DNA of 64,000 nt from Plasticicumulans acidivorans. GTDB taxonomy: Bacteria; Pseudomonadota; Gammaproteobacteria; Competibacterales; Competibacteraceae. The position numbers were made by a program, and so were the translations under genes. Below the pieces are notes generated by a model. The model did not search any database, was not told the origin of the DNA, and was given only the letters and a program-made list of their open reading frames with translations. The stretch lies in the NCBI RefSeq assembly GCF_003182095.1, contig NZ_QGTJ01000013.1:57217-121216 (forward strand). The letters run 5' to 3'. Shown piece after piece: positions 17,006 through 25,322 of this stretch. How positions within the stretch are numbered: position 1 is the first letter of the stretch; each line of letters starts with the position of its first letter.

Positions 17006-18399
17006 CAAGGGCCTCCGGACAGGCGCAGTGCGCGGCGCGGGATGTGGGCATCGAGGCGACAGCCCTGCCCCGGCGCCGTATGCAGCTCGAAACGGCCGCC
17101 GAGGGCTTCCAGCCGCTCGTGCATGTTGCGCAGGCCGAAGCCACCGGCATCGTCGCGCACGCCGTCGGCCAGCAGCCGCCCGGCGTCGAAGCCATGGCCG
17201 TCATCTTCGATATGTAGCAGCAGACCGTCGCGATGGCGGTTCAGTGCCAGCAGCAGCGTGCGCGCTGCGGCATGGCGCACCGTATTGGCGCAAGCTTCTT
17301 GCGCGATACGGAACAGCGCCGTGGCGACGACATCCGGCACCGCGCCGCCACTGTCGGCCCGCACGCTGACCTGCAGGCCAGAACTTGCCGCGGTGTCGCG
17401 CCCCAGGCGTTCCAGCGCGGCATCGAGACCGAGATCGTCGAGCAGGCGCGGACGCAGCGCCTGAGCGATGCCGCGCAGCTCGCCGAGCGCCTGCTGCAGC
17501 CCGCCGAGCGCGCTGCCCAGCGGCGCGGCGGCGGCCGTGCGCGGCTGCGCCGGATCTGCGAGGCGGGCGGCGGCGGATTCGAGCACGAACTTCACCGCGA
17601 CCAGCTGCTGACTGAGACCGTCGTGCAGCTCGCGGGCGACGCGGGCGCGTTCGTCCTCCTGCGAATGCACCACGCGCTCGGCCAGGCGGCGCAGGCGCGC
17701 ATCGGCAAAGCGGCGCTGGCTCAGGTTCAGCGCCAGGCCGAAAACGGCGACCAGCAGCACGCCGCACAGCGCGATCGCCGCGATCGCCGCCTGCGTGGCG
17801 GCGGCATTGCCGGCGACTTCGCGCTGCACCTGATCGAGCGCCGCCTGCACATCGTCGAGGTAGATGCCGGTGCCGAGCATCCAGCCCCAGCGCTCCAGGG
17901 CGATGACGTAGCCGAGCTTCGGCGCCTCCGAGGCGTGAGTCGACGGTTTCGGCCAGGGGTATTCGATGGTGCCGCCGCCAGCGCGCGCGCGCTCGATCAG
18001 CTGCTGGATGGTCGGCCGCCCCTGCGCATCGCGCAGTGCCCACAGATTGCGCCCGACCAGCTCGGGCTGGCGCGGGTGCATCAGCACGTTGCCGGCGAAG
18101 TCGTAGAGGAAGAAGTAACCGTCGACGCCGTAGTCGAGCGCGGCGAGCAGCTCGCGCGCCTCGGCCTTGGCGGCCGGGTCGTCACGGCCGCTGTCGTAGA
18201 GATGACCGAGCGCCGAGCGCGCCAGACCGACGTAATGGCGCAGCTCGGTCTCCTTGCTGGCCATCAGCGCCGGGCGCAGCGCGGCGCTCGCCTCCTGCAC
18301 CAGCTGCTGCGACTGGCGCTGCACCGCCCAGCCGACGGCGAGCACCACCAGCACCAGCGGCAGCAGCGATAACAGCAGGATCTTGTGGCGAAGTTCCAT
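17005..18399 (-). CDS. Cache-domain sensor histidine kinase (HisKA_3)
   Basis: 464 residues. It has a membrane helix near 7-26, a periplasmic single-Cache domain at about 30-195 (YFFLYDFAGNVLMHP, PELVGRNLW, GWMLGTGIYLDDV), and a second helix near 208-230. The dimerisation and phosphoacceptor region has the H-box RARVARELHDGLSQQL near residue 258, and the HATPase domain has IAQEACANTVRHA and GFGLRNMHERLEALGG. This is the NarX/UhpB kinase class. The Cache domain resembles that of the chemoreceptor at 63302, so both probably sense small organic acids or similar solutes. It is cotranscribed with the response regulator and divergent from cstA. Confidence 0.93.
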   Translation of the reverse strand: MELRHKILLLSLLPLVLVVLAVGWAVQRQSQQLVQEASAALRPALMASKETELRHYVGLARSALGHLYDSGRDDPAAKAEARELLAALDYGVDGYFFLYDFAGNVLMHPRQPELVGRNLWALRDAQGRPTIQQLIERARAGGGTIEYPWPKPSTHASEAPKLGYVIALERWGWMLGTGIYLDDVQAALDQVQREVAGNAAATQAAIAAIALCGVLLVAVFGLALNLSQRRFADARLRRLAERVVHSQEDERARVARELHDGLSQQLVAVKFVLESAAARLADPAQPRTAAAAPLGSALGGLQQALGELRGIAQALRPRLLDDLGLDAALERLGRDTAASSGLQVSVRADSGGAVPDVVATALFRIAQEACANTVRHAAARTLLLALNRHRDGLLLHIEDDGHGFDAGRLLADGVRDDAGGFGLRNMHERLEALGGRFELHTAPGQGCRLDAHIPRRALRLSGGP

Positions 18400-18532
18400 C
18401 GCGGACGCAGAAAACCGGAATCGAGGGCGCAGTTTACGTAGTTATGCGGATGGTCGCCGCCGTGACGCTTGCGAAGAATTCATCCTGCCGTCAGGCGCCA
18501 CGAATTTTTACCAAGCGAAAAATCACTAAGCA

Positions 18533-18552
18533 CCGGATTCATGTAAATCCGG
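18533..18552. promoter_or_regulatory. perfect inverted repeat before cstA
   Basis: CCGGATT (18533-18539) and AATCCGG (18546-18552) are perfect 7-bp arms with a 6-nt spacer. The site lies eight bases before the cstA ribosome binding site (GGAGGA, 18561-18566), between divergent cstA and the two-component genes. It may be an operator for the response regulator or a 5'-leader hairpin. Confidence 0.45.
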
Positions 18553-18574
18553 CCGCTCGCGGAGGACAGCTCCC

Positions 18575-20650
18575 TTGAACCGCCTCACGTCCCAACTCGG
18601 CTGGATCGCACTGGCCGTGCTCGGCGCGGTTGCGCTCGGCACCGTCGCGCTATCGCGCGGCGAGACCATCAATGCCCTGTGGCTGGTCATCGCCGCCGTC
18701 TCGGTCTACCTGATCGCCTATCGCTACTACAGCCTCTACATCGCCCGCGACGTCGCCGGGCTCGACGCCCAGCGCATGACTCCAGCCTGGCGCCACAACG
18801 ACGGCCTCGATTACGTGCCGACCAACAAATACGTGCTGTTCGGCCACCACTTCGCCGCCATCGCCGGCGCCGGCCCGCTGGTCGGCCCGGTGCTCGCCGC
18901 GCAGATGGGGTATCTGCCGGGCACGCTGTGGATTCTCGCCGGTGTGGTGTTCGCCGGTGCGGTGCAGGACTTCCTGGTGCTGTTCGTCTCCACCCGCCGC
19001 GACGGCCGCTCGCTCGGCGATCTGGTGAAGTCGGAGCTGGGCACGGTACCGGGCGTGATCGCACTGTTCGGCGCCTTCATGATCATGGTGATCATCCTCG
19101 CGGTGCTGGCGCTGATCGTCGTCAAGGCGCTGGCCGGCAGCCCGTGGGGCACCTTCACCGTCGCCGCGACGATCCCGCTGGCGATCTTCATGGGCATCTA
19201 CACCCGTTACATCCGTCCGGGGCGCATCGGTGAAGTTTCGCTGATCGGCTTCGTCGTGCTGATGGCGGCGATCATCTACGGCGGCGACGTGGCTGCCGGC
19301 CCCTGGGGCGAATACTTCAACTTCGACGCCAAATCGCTGACCTGGCTGCTGATCGGCTACGGCTTCATCGCCTCGGTGCTGCCGGTGTGGCTGCTGCTGG
19401 CGCCGCGCGACTACCTGTCGACCTTCCTCAAGGTCGGCACCATCGTCGGTCTGGCCATCGGCATCGTCTTCGTCGCACCCGAGCTGAAAATGCCGGCGCT
19501 GACCCGCTTCGTCGACGGCAGCGGCCCGGTGTGGTCGGGCAACCTGTTCCCGTTCCTGTTCATCACCATCGCCTGCGGTGCCGTCTCCGGCTTCCACGCG
19601 CTGATCTCCTCGGGCACCACGCCGAAGCTGCTGGAGAACGAAAGCCACGCCCGCTTCATCGGTTACGGCGGCATGCTGATGGAATCCTTCGTCGCCATCA
19701 TGGCGCTGACCGCCGCGGCGGTGATCGAGCCCGGCGTCTACTTCGCGATGAACAGCCCGGCGGCGGTGATCGGCAGCACGCCGGAGGCCGCGGCGCAGGT
19801 CATCAGCAGCTGGGGCTTCACGATCACGCCGGACGTGCTGACGGCGACCGCGCAGGCGGTTGGCGAGCACACCATCGTTTCGCGCGCCGGCGGTGCGCCG
19901 ACGCTCGCCGTGGGCATGGCGCAGATCCTCTCCAAGGTGTTCGGCGGCCACACGATGATGGCCTTCTGGTATCACTTCGCGATCCTGTTCGAGGCGCTGT
20001 TCATCCTCACCGCCGTCGACGCCGGCACCCGCGCCGGGCGCTTCATGCTGCAGGACCTGCTCGGCACCTTCGTGCCCTCGCTCAAGCGCACCGAGTCGCT
20101 GCTCGCCAACCTGCTGGCCACCGGCCTGTGCGTCGCCGCCTGGGGCTACTTCCTCTATCAGGGCGTGGTCGATCCGCTCGGCGGCATCAACACGCTGTGG
20201 CCGCTGTTCGGCATCGCCAACCAGATGCTCGCCGCGATCGCGCTGATCCTCTGCACCGTGGTGCTGTTCCGCATGAAGCGCGAGCGCTTCGCCTGGGTCA
20301 CCGTGCTGCCGACCGTGTGGCTGCTGATCTGCACGCTGACCGCCGGCTGGCAGAAGATCTTCGACGCCAGCCCGAAGGTCGGCTTCCTCGCCCGCGCCGA
20401 CAAATACGCCGCGGCACTGGCCAAGGGTGAAGTGCTGGCACCGGCCAAGTCGCTGGAGCAGATGAGCCGGGTGATCTTCAACGACTACGTCGACGCCACG
20501 CTGTGTGCGCTGTTCATGGGCGTGGTGCTCAGCGTGCTGGTCTACGGCATCAAGGCCTGCCGCCAGGCGCGCACCGAGCAGCGGCCGACGGTGCACGAAA
20601 CCGCCTGGGAAGCGCTGCCCGCACAGGCCGGCGCGGCGCAGGCGCACTGA
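18575..20650 (+). CDS. cstA: carbon starvation protein CstA family transporter
   Basis: 691 residues starting at TTG 18575, fixed by GGAGGA eight bases upstream; no ATG is available near the family's N-terminus. It has many membrane helices, with the CstA motifs [32 protein letters not shown] and the conserved [14 protein letters not shown]. CstA and its paralogue BtsT/YjiY move pyruvate (and are linked to peptide use) across the inner membrane. The next gene, overlapping nothing but starting two bases after the stop, is the YbdD/YjiX partner. Divergent kinase-regulator genes probably control it. Confidence 0.95.
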   Translation: MNRLTSQLGWIALAVLGAVALGTVALSRGETINALWLVIAAVSVYLIAYRYYSLYIARDVAGLDAQRMTPAWRHNDGLDYVPTNKYVLFGHHFAAIAGAGPLVGPVLAAQMGYLPGTLWILAGVVFAGAVQDFLVLFVSTRRDGRSLGDLVKSELGTVPGVIALFGAFMIMVIILAVLALIVVKALAGSPWGTFTVAATIPLAIFMGIYTRYIRPGRIGEVSLIGFVVLMAAIIYGGDVAAGPWGEYFNFDAKSLTWLLIGYGFIASVLPVWLLLAPRDYLSTFLKVGTIVGLAIGIVFVAPELKMPALTRFVDGSGPVWSGNLFPFLFITIACGAVSGFHALISSGTTPKLLENESHARFIGYGGMLMESFVAIMALTAAAVIEPGVYFAMNSPAAVIGSTPEAAAQVISSWGFTITPDVLTATAQAVGEHTIVSRAGGAPTLAVGMAQILSKVFGGHTMMAFWYHFAILFEALFILTAVDAGTRAGRFMLQDLLGTFVPSLKRTESLLANLLATGLCVAAWGYFLYQGVVDPLGGINTLWPLFGIANQMLAAIALILCTVVLFRMKRERFAWVTVLPTVWLLICTLTAGWQKIFDASPKVGFLARADKYAAALAKGEVLAPAKSLEQMSRVIFNDYVDATLCALFMGVVLSVLVYGIKACRQARTEQRPTVHETAWEALPAQAGAAQAH

Positions 20651-20651
20651 G

Positions 20652-20852
20652 GTGTTCCGCGATCTCGCCAAGGCCGGGAAATATCTCGGCCAGGCGGCAC
20701 GGCTGATGGTCGGCCTGCCCGACTACGACGCCTACGTGCAGCACGTGCGCCTGACCCACCCCGAGCGCGAGCCGATGAGCTACGAAGAGTTCTTCCGCGA
20801 GCGCCAGGAAGCCCGCTACGGCGGCAAGGGTGGCAGCGGCCGCTGCTGCTGA
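20652..20852 (+). CDS. YbdD/YjiX family small protein
   Basis: 66 residues from GTG 20652, one base after the cstA stop codon, so translation is probably coupled. [19 protein letters not shown] and [18 protein letters not shown], with a CC-terminal end (GRCC), are the hallmarks of this short family. It is always found behind CstA/BtsT-type transporters and is believed to be needed for their activity. It is soluble, with no membrane segment. Confidence 0.92.
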   Translation: MFRDLAKAGKYLGQAARLMVGLPDYDAYVQHVRLTHPEREPMSYEEFFRERQEARYGGKGGSGRCC

Positions 20853-20961
20853 CGCTGTTCCGCCCCCGAACCTGCTGCCCCATCCGTGCCTCTCTCCCCT
20901 CCGGAGGCCGGGGCCGCAGGCCAGGGGGCTTTCTTTATCCGCCCGCCACAGGATTGCGCCG

Positions 20962-21957
20962 ATGCTCCCGATTCCCGTCACCGTGCTCACCGGCTTTCTC
21001 GGCGCGGGCAAGACCACGCTGCTCAATCAGCTGCTCGCCGCCCGCCCGCAGGAACGCATCGCCGTCGTCGAGAACGAATTCGGCGCCCAGGGCATCGATG
21101 GCGCCCTGCTCGACGGTGCTGCCGAGATCGTCGAACTGGCCGGCGGCTGCGTCTGCTGCAGCGTGCGCGGCGAGCTGACGGCGGCGCTGCACGAGCTGCT
21201 GGCGCGGCGCGAGGCCGGCACGCTCGCCTTCGACCGCCTGATCCTCGAAACCACCGGCCTCGCCGACCCGGCCCCGGTGGCACAGACATTCTTCGTTGAC
21301 GAAACACTGCGCGAGCGGCTGCGCCTCGATGCGGTGATCACGCTGGTCGACGCCGTGCACGCGATGCGCCAGCTCGACGAGCAGCGCGTGGCCTGCGCGC
21401 AGGTCGGCTTCGCCGACCGCCTGCTGCTGAGCAAGACCGACCGCACCGATGCCGAGAGCCTCGCCGCGCTCACGGCGCGGCTGCGGCGCATCAATCTGCG
21501 CGCGCCGATCATCGACAACCGCCACGGCCGGGCCGCCGTCGAAGACTGGCTCGACATCGGCGCCTTCGACCTCGACGACCGCCTGGAACTGCCGCCGGCG
21601 GCGCTGCAGTTTCGCCCGGCGGGCACGCCCGCCACGGTCTTCGCGACACCGGCGCACGACGATGACATCGACTCGCGCGTGCTCGAACACGCCGGCGCCG
21701 TCGACCTCGACCGCATCGGCGCCTTCATGGAGGCGCTGATCGAGCGCTGCGGCAACGACATGCTGCGCTACAAAGGCGTGTTCGCGATCGCCGGCGAGCC
21801 GCGGCGGCTGATCGTGCAGGGCGTGCACCGCATCGCCGGCTTCGACTATGGCAGCCCCTGGCAGAGCGCGGAGACGCCGAGCACGCGGCTGGTGCTGATC
21901 GGCCGGCGTCTGCCGTTCGCCGAGATCGCCGCACAATTCACCGCCGCCTGCGCCTGA
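20962..21957 (+). CDS. yjiA: COG0523 (CobW/YjiA-type) GTPase metallochaperone
   Basis: 331 residues from ATG 20962 (MLPIPVTVLTGFLGAGKTT). The P-loop GFLGAGKTT is at residues 10-18, and the metal-binding CxCC motif (GCVCCS) is near 62-67. A switch/base-binding NKxD-like SKTDRTD occurs near 160, and a CobW C-terminal domain ends the protein. Members of this family insert or deliver metals, mostly zinc, with GTP hydrolysis. The order cstA-yjiX-yjiA copies the E. coli btsT-yjiX-yjiA locus, which favours YjiA over other COG0523 types. Its link to the transporter is unexplained in general. Confidence 0.88.
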   Translation: MLPIPVTVLTGFLGAGKTTLLNQLLAARPQERIAVVENEFGAQGIDGALLDGAAEIVELAGGCVCCSVRGELTAALHELLARREAGTLAFDRLILETTGLADPAPVAQTFFVDETLRERLRLDAVITLVDAVHAMRQLDEQRVACAQVGFADRLLLSKTDRTDAESLAALTARLRRINLRAPIIDNRHGRAAVEDWLDIGAFDLDDRLELPPAALQFRPAGTPATVFATPAHDDDIDSRVLEHAGAVDLDRIGAFMEALIERCGNDMLRYKGVFAIAGEPRRLIVQGVHRIAGFDYGSPWQSAETPSTRLVLIGRRLPFAEIAAQFTAACA

Positions 21958-22008
21958 AGCGACGCCGGCTGTCGCATAATCCGCCGCTTTGCAGCCGCGG
22001 AGAACGCC

Positions 22009-22239
22009 ATGCACCGCATCGGCCACTGGGTTTTGTACATCGGCATCGTGCTGACGGTCGGCGGCCTGATCGGCGGCGGCGTGATGATCGTCAGCGCCGG
22101 CTATGCTCCGGCACCACTGATCGCTCTGGTGCCCTTCGGTTTCCTGCTCACCTTCACCGGCCTGTGCATGGTCGTGCTGCACGGCCCGCGCAGCAGCGAC
22201 CAGGCCGCACCGCCCTCGCAGCGGCCGCATGACGATTGA
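22009..22239 (+). CDS. small two-helix membrane protein, unknown function
   Basis: 76 residues from ATG 22009 with GCGGAG upstream. Two hydrophobic stretches at about 8-31 and 36-59 form a membrane hairpin with a polar, proline-rich C-terminus. The glycine-rich first helix (GGLIGGGVMI) suggests tight packing. I recognise no family. It lies between the yjiA and PreP genes with its own spacing on both sides. Confidence 0.65.
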   Translation: MHRIGHWVLYIGIVLTVGGLIGGGVMIVSAGYAPAPLIALVPFGFLLTFTGLCMVVLHGPRSSDQAAPPSQRPHDD

Positions 22240-22344
22240 TTTCGCACGCGCCGCAACGGGACGAGAAATCTTAGGAAACTGTTAACCTTGCGCGTCCGCG
22301 GCGGCACATCGCCGGCCGCGCCGAAATCTTTGCCGAGAGTGTCG

Positions 22345-25254
22345 ATGACCCATCCCGCCTTCGAACACCTGCGCAGCCGAGCCGTCCCCGCGCTCAAGCT
22401 CGAACTGCAGGAATACCGTCACCGCGCCACCGGCGCCTGTCACCTCCACCTCGCCGCAGCCGATCCGCACAACGCCTTCCTGGTGGCCTTTCTGACCGTG
22501 CCGCAGGACTCCACCGGCGTCGCCCACATCCTCGAACATACGGCACTGTGCGGCAGTCGCCGCTACCCGGTGCGCGACCCGTTCTTCATGATGACGCGGC
22601 GTTCGCTGAACACCTTCATGAACGCCTTCACCGGCAGCGACTGGACCGCCTATCCGTTCGCCAGCCTCAACCGCAAGGATTTCGCCAACCTGCTCGACGT
22701 CTATCTCGACGCGGCGTTCTTCCCGCTGCTCGACCCGCTCGACTTCGCCCAGGAAGGCCACCGTGTCGAATTCGACGACCCCGCCGACCCGGGCTCGAAG
22801 CTGGTCTACAAGGGTGTGGTGTTCAACGAGATGAAAGGCGCGATGTCGAGCCCGGTGCAGGCGCTCGCCCAGCACCTGCAGAGCGCGCTGTTCCCGACCA
22901 CCACCTATCACTACAATAGCGGCGGCGAACCGACCGAGATTCCGCGCCTGACGCATGCGCAGCTGGTGGCCTTCCACGCCAACCACTATCACCCGTCGAA
23001 CGCGGTGTTCATGACCTATGGCGACATCGCCGCGGACGAGCATCAGGCGGCCTTCGAAGCGCGTGCGCTCGGCCACTTCCAGGCGCGCTCGCTCGGCCTG
23101 TCGATTCCCGACGAGCGCCGCTACAGCCACCCGCAGCACGTCGAGGCCCGCTACGCGGCCAGCCCCGACATGCTCGACGACGGCACCCATGTCGTGCTCG
23201 GCTGGCTGCTCGGGCGCACCACCGACCCGCTCGAAGTCGCCCGCGCACGCCTGCTCTCCGATGTGCTGCTCGACAATTCCAGCTCGCCGCTGCGCGCCGC
23301 GCTGGAAACCAGCGAACTCGGTGCCGCGCCCTCGCCGCTGTGCGGCTTCGATGACTCGACGCGCGAAACCACCTTCGTCTGCGGCCTCGAAGGCTGCTCG
23401 GCCGCCGCCGCCGCCGCGGTCGAGCGCCGAGTGCTCGAAGTGCTGGAGGAGGTCGCCGAGCACGGCGTCGAGCCCAGCGTCATCGACTCGATGCTGCACC
23501 AGATCGAACTGGAGAGCCGCGAGATCACCGGCGACAGTTACCCCTACGGCCTCAAGCTGCTGATGGACACGCTGACGCCGCTGATGCACGGCGGTGATCC
23601 GCTCGACGGTATCGACATCGACCCGGTGCTGGAGCAGCTGCGCCGCGAGGCGCTGGCGCCCGACTACATCCAGCGCCTGGTGCGCCGGCTGCTGCTCGAC
23701 AATCCGCACCGGGTGCGCCTGAGCATGCGTCCGGACGCCGGACTCGCCGCCAAACAGGCGGCGAGCGAGGCGGCCACGCTGGAGAAGCTGCGCAAGCATC
23801 TCGACGCCACCGGCCGCGCGGCGATCCAGCAACAGGCCGGCGCCCTCGCCAGTCGCCAGGCTCGCGTCGACGATGCCGAGCTGCTGCCGAAGGTCACGCT
23901 GGCCGACGTGCCGGCGGAGCTGCCGATCGCCAGCGGCGAACACCGGCCGCTGCTCGGCGTGTCGAGCAGCTGGTATGCACAGCCGACCAACGGCCTGATC
24001 TACCAGCAGTGGATCATCGACCTGCCGGAGCTGGAGCCGACGCTGCTCGAACTGGTGCCGCTGTATGCGCTGACGCTGACCGAGGTCGGCAGCGGCGGTC
24101 GCGATTACCTCGACACGCAGGCGCTGCAGGCGGCGGTCACCGGCGGCCTCAACGCCCGCTGCCTGGTGCGCGCGGCCGTCGACGACACCCAGCAGATGCG
24201 CGCGGTGCTGGTGCTGGCCGGCAAGGCGCTCAAGCGCAACGTGCTGGCCCTCTCCAGCCTGCTGCAGCAGACGCTGCTCAGCCCGCGCTTCGACGAACTT
24301 GACCGCCTCGCCGAGCTGGTCGCGCAGTACCGCGCCCAGCGGGACGAGGAAATCGTCGAGCACGGTCACGCGCTGGCGATGGGCGCGGCCAGTGAAAGCC
24401 TGTCGCCGACCGCGGCGCTGCTGTCGCAGTGGGCCGGTCTCAGTGCCATCGAGCGTCTGCGCCGCCTCGACGATGCCCTCGAAACCGATGCCGAGGCACT
24501 CGCCAGCTACGCGCAGCGCCTGCAGGCGCTGCACCAGATCATCCTGCAGGCACCGCGGCGCCTGCTGGTGGTCGCCGAGGCCGAGCAGCTCGCCAGCGTC
24601 GAAGCCGCGCTGTCGGCGAGCTGGAAGAATGCCGCCACCTGCGAGCAGGTGGCGCCGCTGCGTGCCAACCTGCCGGCCGCCATGCGCACACAGGCCTGGG
24701 TGACCTCGGCGCAGGTCAACTTCTGCGCCCGCGCCTATCCGGCCGTCGCGCCGACGCACGCCGATGCGCCGGCGCTGATGGTGCTCGGGGATTTCCTGCG
24801 CAACGGCTATCTGCACCGGGCGATCCGCGAACGCGGCGGTGCCTACGGCGCCGGCGCCGGCTATCACGCCGACGGCGGCGCCTTCCGTTTCTTCTCTTAC
24901 CGCGATCCGCGCCTCGCCGAGACGCTGGCCGACTTCGACGCCTCGATCGACTGGCTGCTGCAGACCGCGCACGAGCCGCAGAAGCTCGAAGAAGCGGTGC
25001 TCGGCGTCATCGCCGCCATCGACCGCCCCGGCTCGCCGGCCGGCGAGGCGGTGAACGCCTGGTTCAGCGAGCTGTTCGGGCGCACGCCGGAGCAGCGCCG
25101 CAACTTCCGCGCGCGCGTGCTTGCGGTGAGCATCGACGATCTGCAGCGCGTCGCCCGCACCTGGCTGCGCCCGGAACAGGCGCACACCGCGGTCATCACC
25201 CATCAGGCGGCACTGGATGCCAGCGGTCTAGAGGGCCAGGTCTACACGCTGTAG
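22345..25254 (+). CDS. M16C family zinc metallopeptidase (PreP-like)
   Basis: 969 residues from ATG 22345 (MTHPAFEHLRSRAV). The inverted zinc motif HILEH is at residues 61-65, followed by the presequence-protease pattern TALCGSRRYPVRDPFF and, further on, NEMKGAMSS, which holds the distal glutamate ligand. C-terminal features include REGGAYG-like RERGGAYGAGAGY near 835. Length and the two-lobe M16C layout match mitochondrial PreP relatives in bacteria, which degrade unstructured peptides. There is no signal peptide, so it acts in the cytoplasm. A strong terminator follows. Confidence 0.93.
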   Translation: MTHPAFEHLRSRAVPALKLELQEYRHRATGACHLHLAAADPHNAFLVAFLTVPQDSTGVAHILEHTALCGSRRYPVRDPFFMMTRRSLNTFMNAFTGSDWTAYPFASLNRKDFANLLDVYLDAAFFPLLDPLDFAQEGHRVEFDDPADPGSKLVYKGVVFNEMKGAMSSPVQALAQHLQSALFPTTTYHYNSGGEPTEIPRLTHAQLVAFHANHYHPSNAVFMTYGDIAADEHQAAFEARALGHFQARSLGLSIPDERRYSHPQHVEARYAASPDMLDDGTHVVLGWLLGRTTDPLEVARARLLSDVLLDNSSSPLRAALETSELGAAPSPLCGFDDSTRETTFVCGLEGCSAAAAAAVERRVLEVLEEVAEHGVEPSVIDSMLHQIELESREITGDSYPYGLKLLMDTLTPLMHGGDPLDGIDIDPVLEQLRREALAPDYIQRLVRRLLLDNPHRVRLSMRPDAGLAAKQAASEAATLEKLRKHLDATGRAAIQQQAGALASRQARVDDAELLPKVTLADVPAELPIASGEHRPLLGVSSSWYAQPTNGLIYQQWIIDLPELEPTLLELVPLYALTLTEVGSGGRDYLDTQALQAAVTGGLNARCLVRAAVDDTQQMRAVLVLAGKALKRNVLALSSLLQQTLLSPRFDELDRLAELVAQYRAQRDEEIVEHGHALAMGAASESLSPTAALLSQWAGLSAIERLRRLDDALETDAEALASYAQRLQALHQIILQAPRRLLVVAEAEQLASVEAALSASWKNAATCEQVAPLRANLPAAMRTQAWVTSAQVNFCARAYPAVAPTHADAPALMVLGDFLRNGYLHRAIRERGGAYGAGAGYHADGGAFRFFSYRDPRLAETLADFDASIDWLLQTAHEPQKLEEAVLGVIAAIDRPGSPAGEAVNAWFSELFGRTPEQRRNFRARVLAVSIDDLQRVARTWLRPEQAHTAVITHQAALDASGLEGQVYTL

Positions 25255-25271
25255 GCCTGCACTCCGCCCAT

Positions 25272-25299
25272 AAAAAAGGCCACCCGCGGGTGGCCTTTT
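25272..25299. terminator. bidirectional intrinsic terminator
   Basis: AAAAAAGGCCACC and GGTGGCCTTTT form a near-perfect palindromic stem around CGCG. A T-run on one strand and an A-run on the other serve both the M16 gene (plus) and the convergent prc gene (minus, stop at 25323). Confidence 0.92.
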
Positions 25300-25322
25300 G
25301 ATTGACCGGCGACTGAGGGGGC

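Noticed and set aside
22282..25203. 973-codon minus-strand frame opposite the M16 peptidase
   Set aside because: Antisense shadow of a gene with a clear HILEH site and family-wide motifs.
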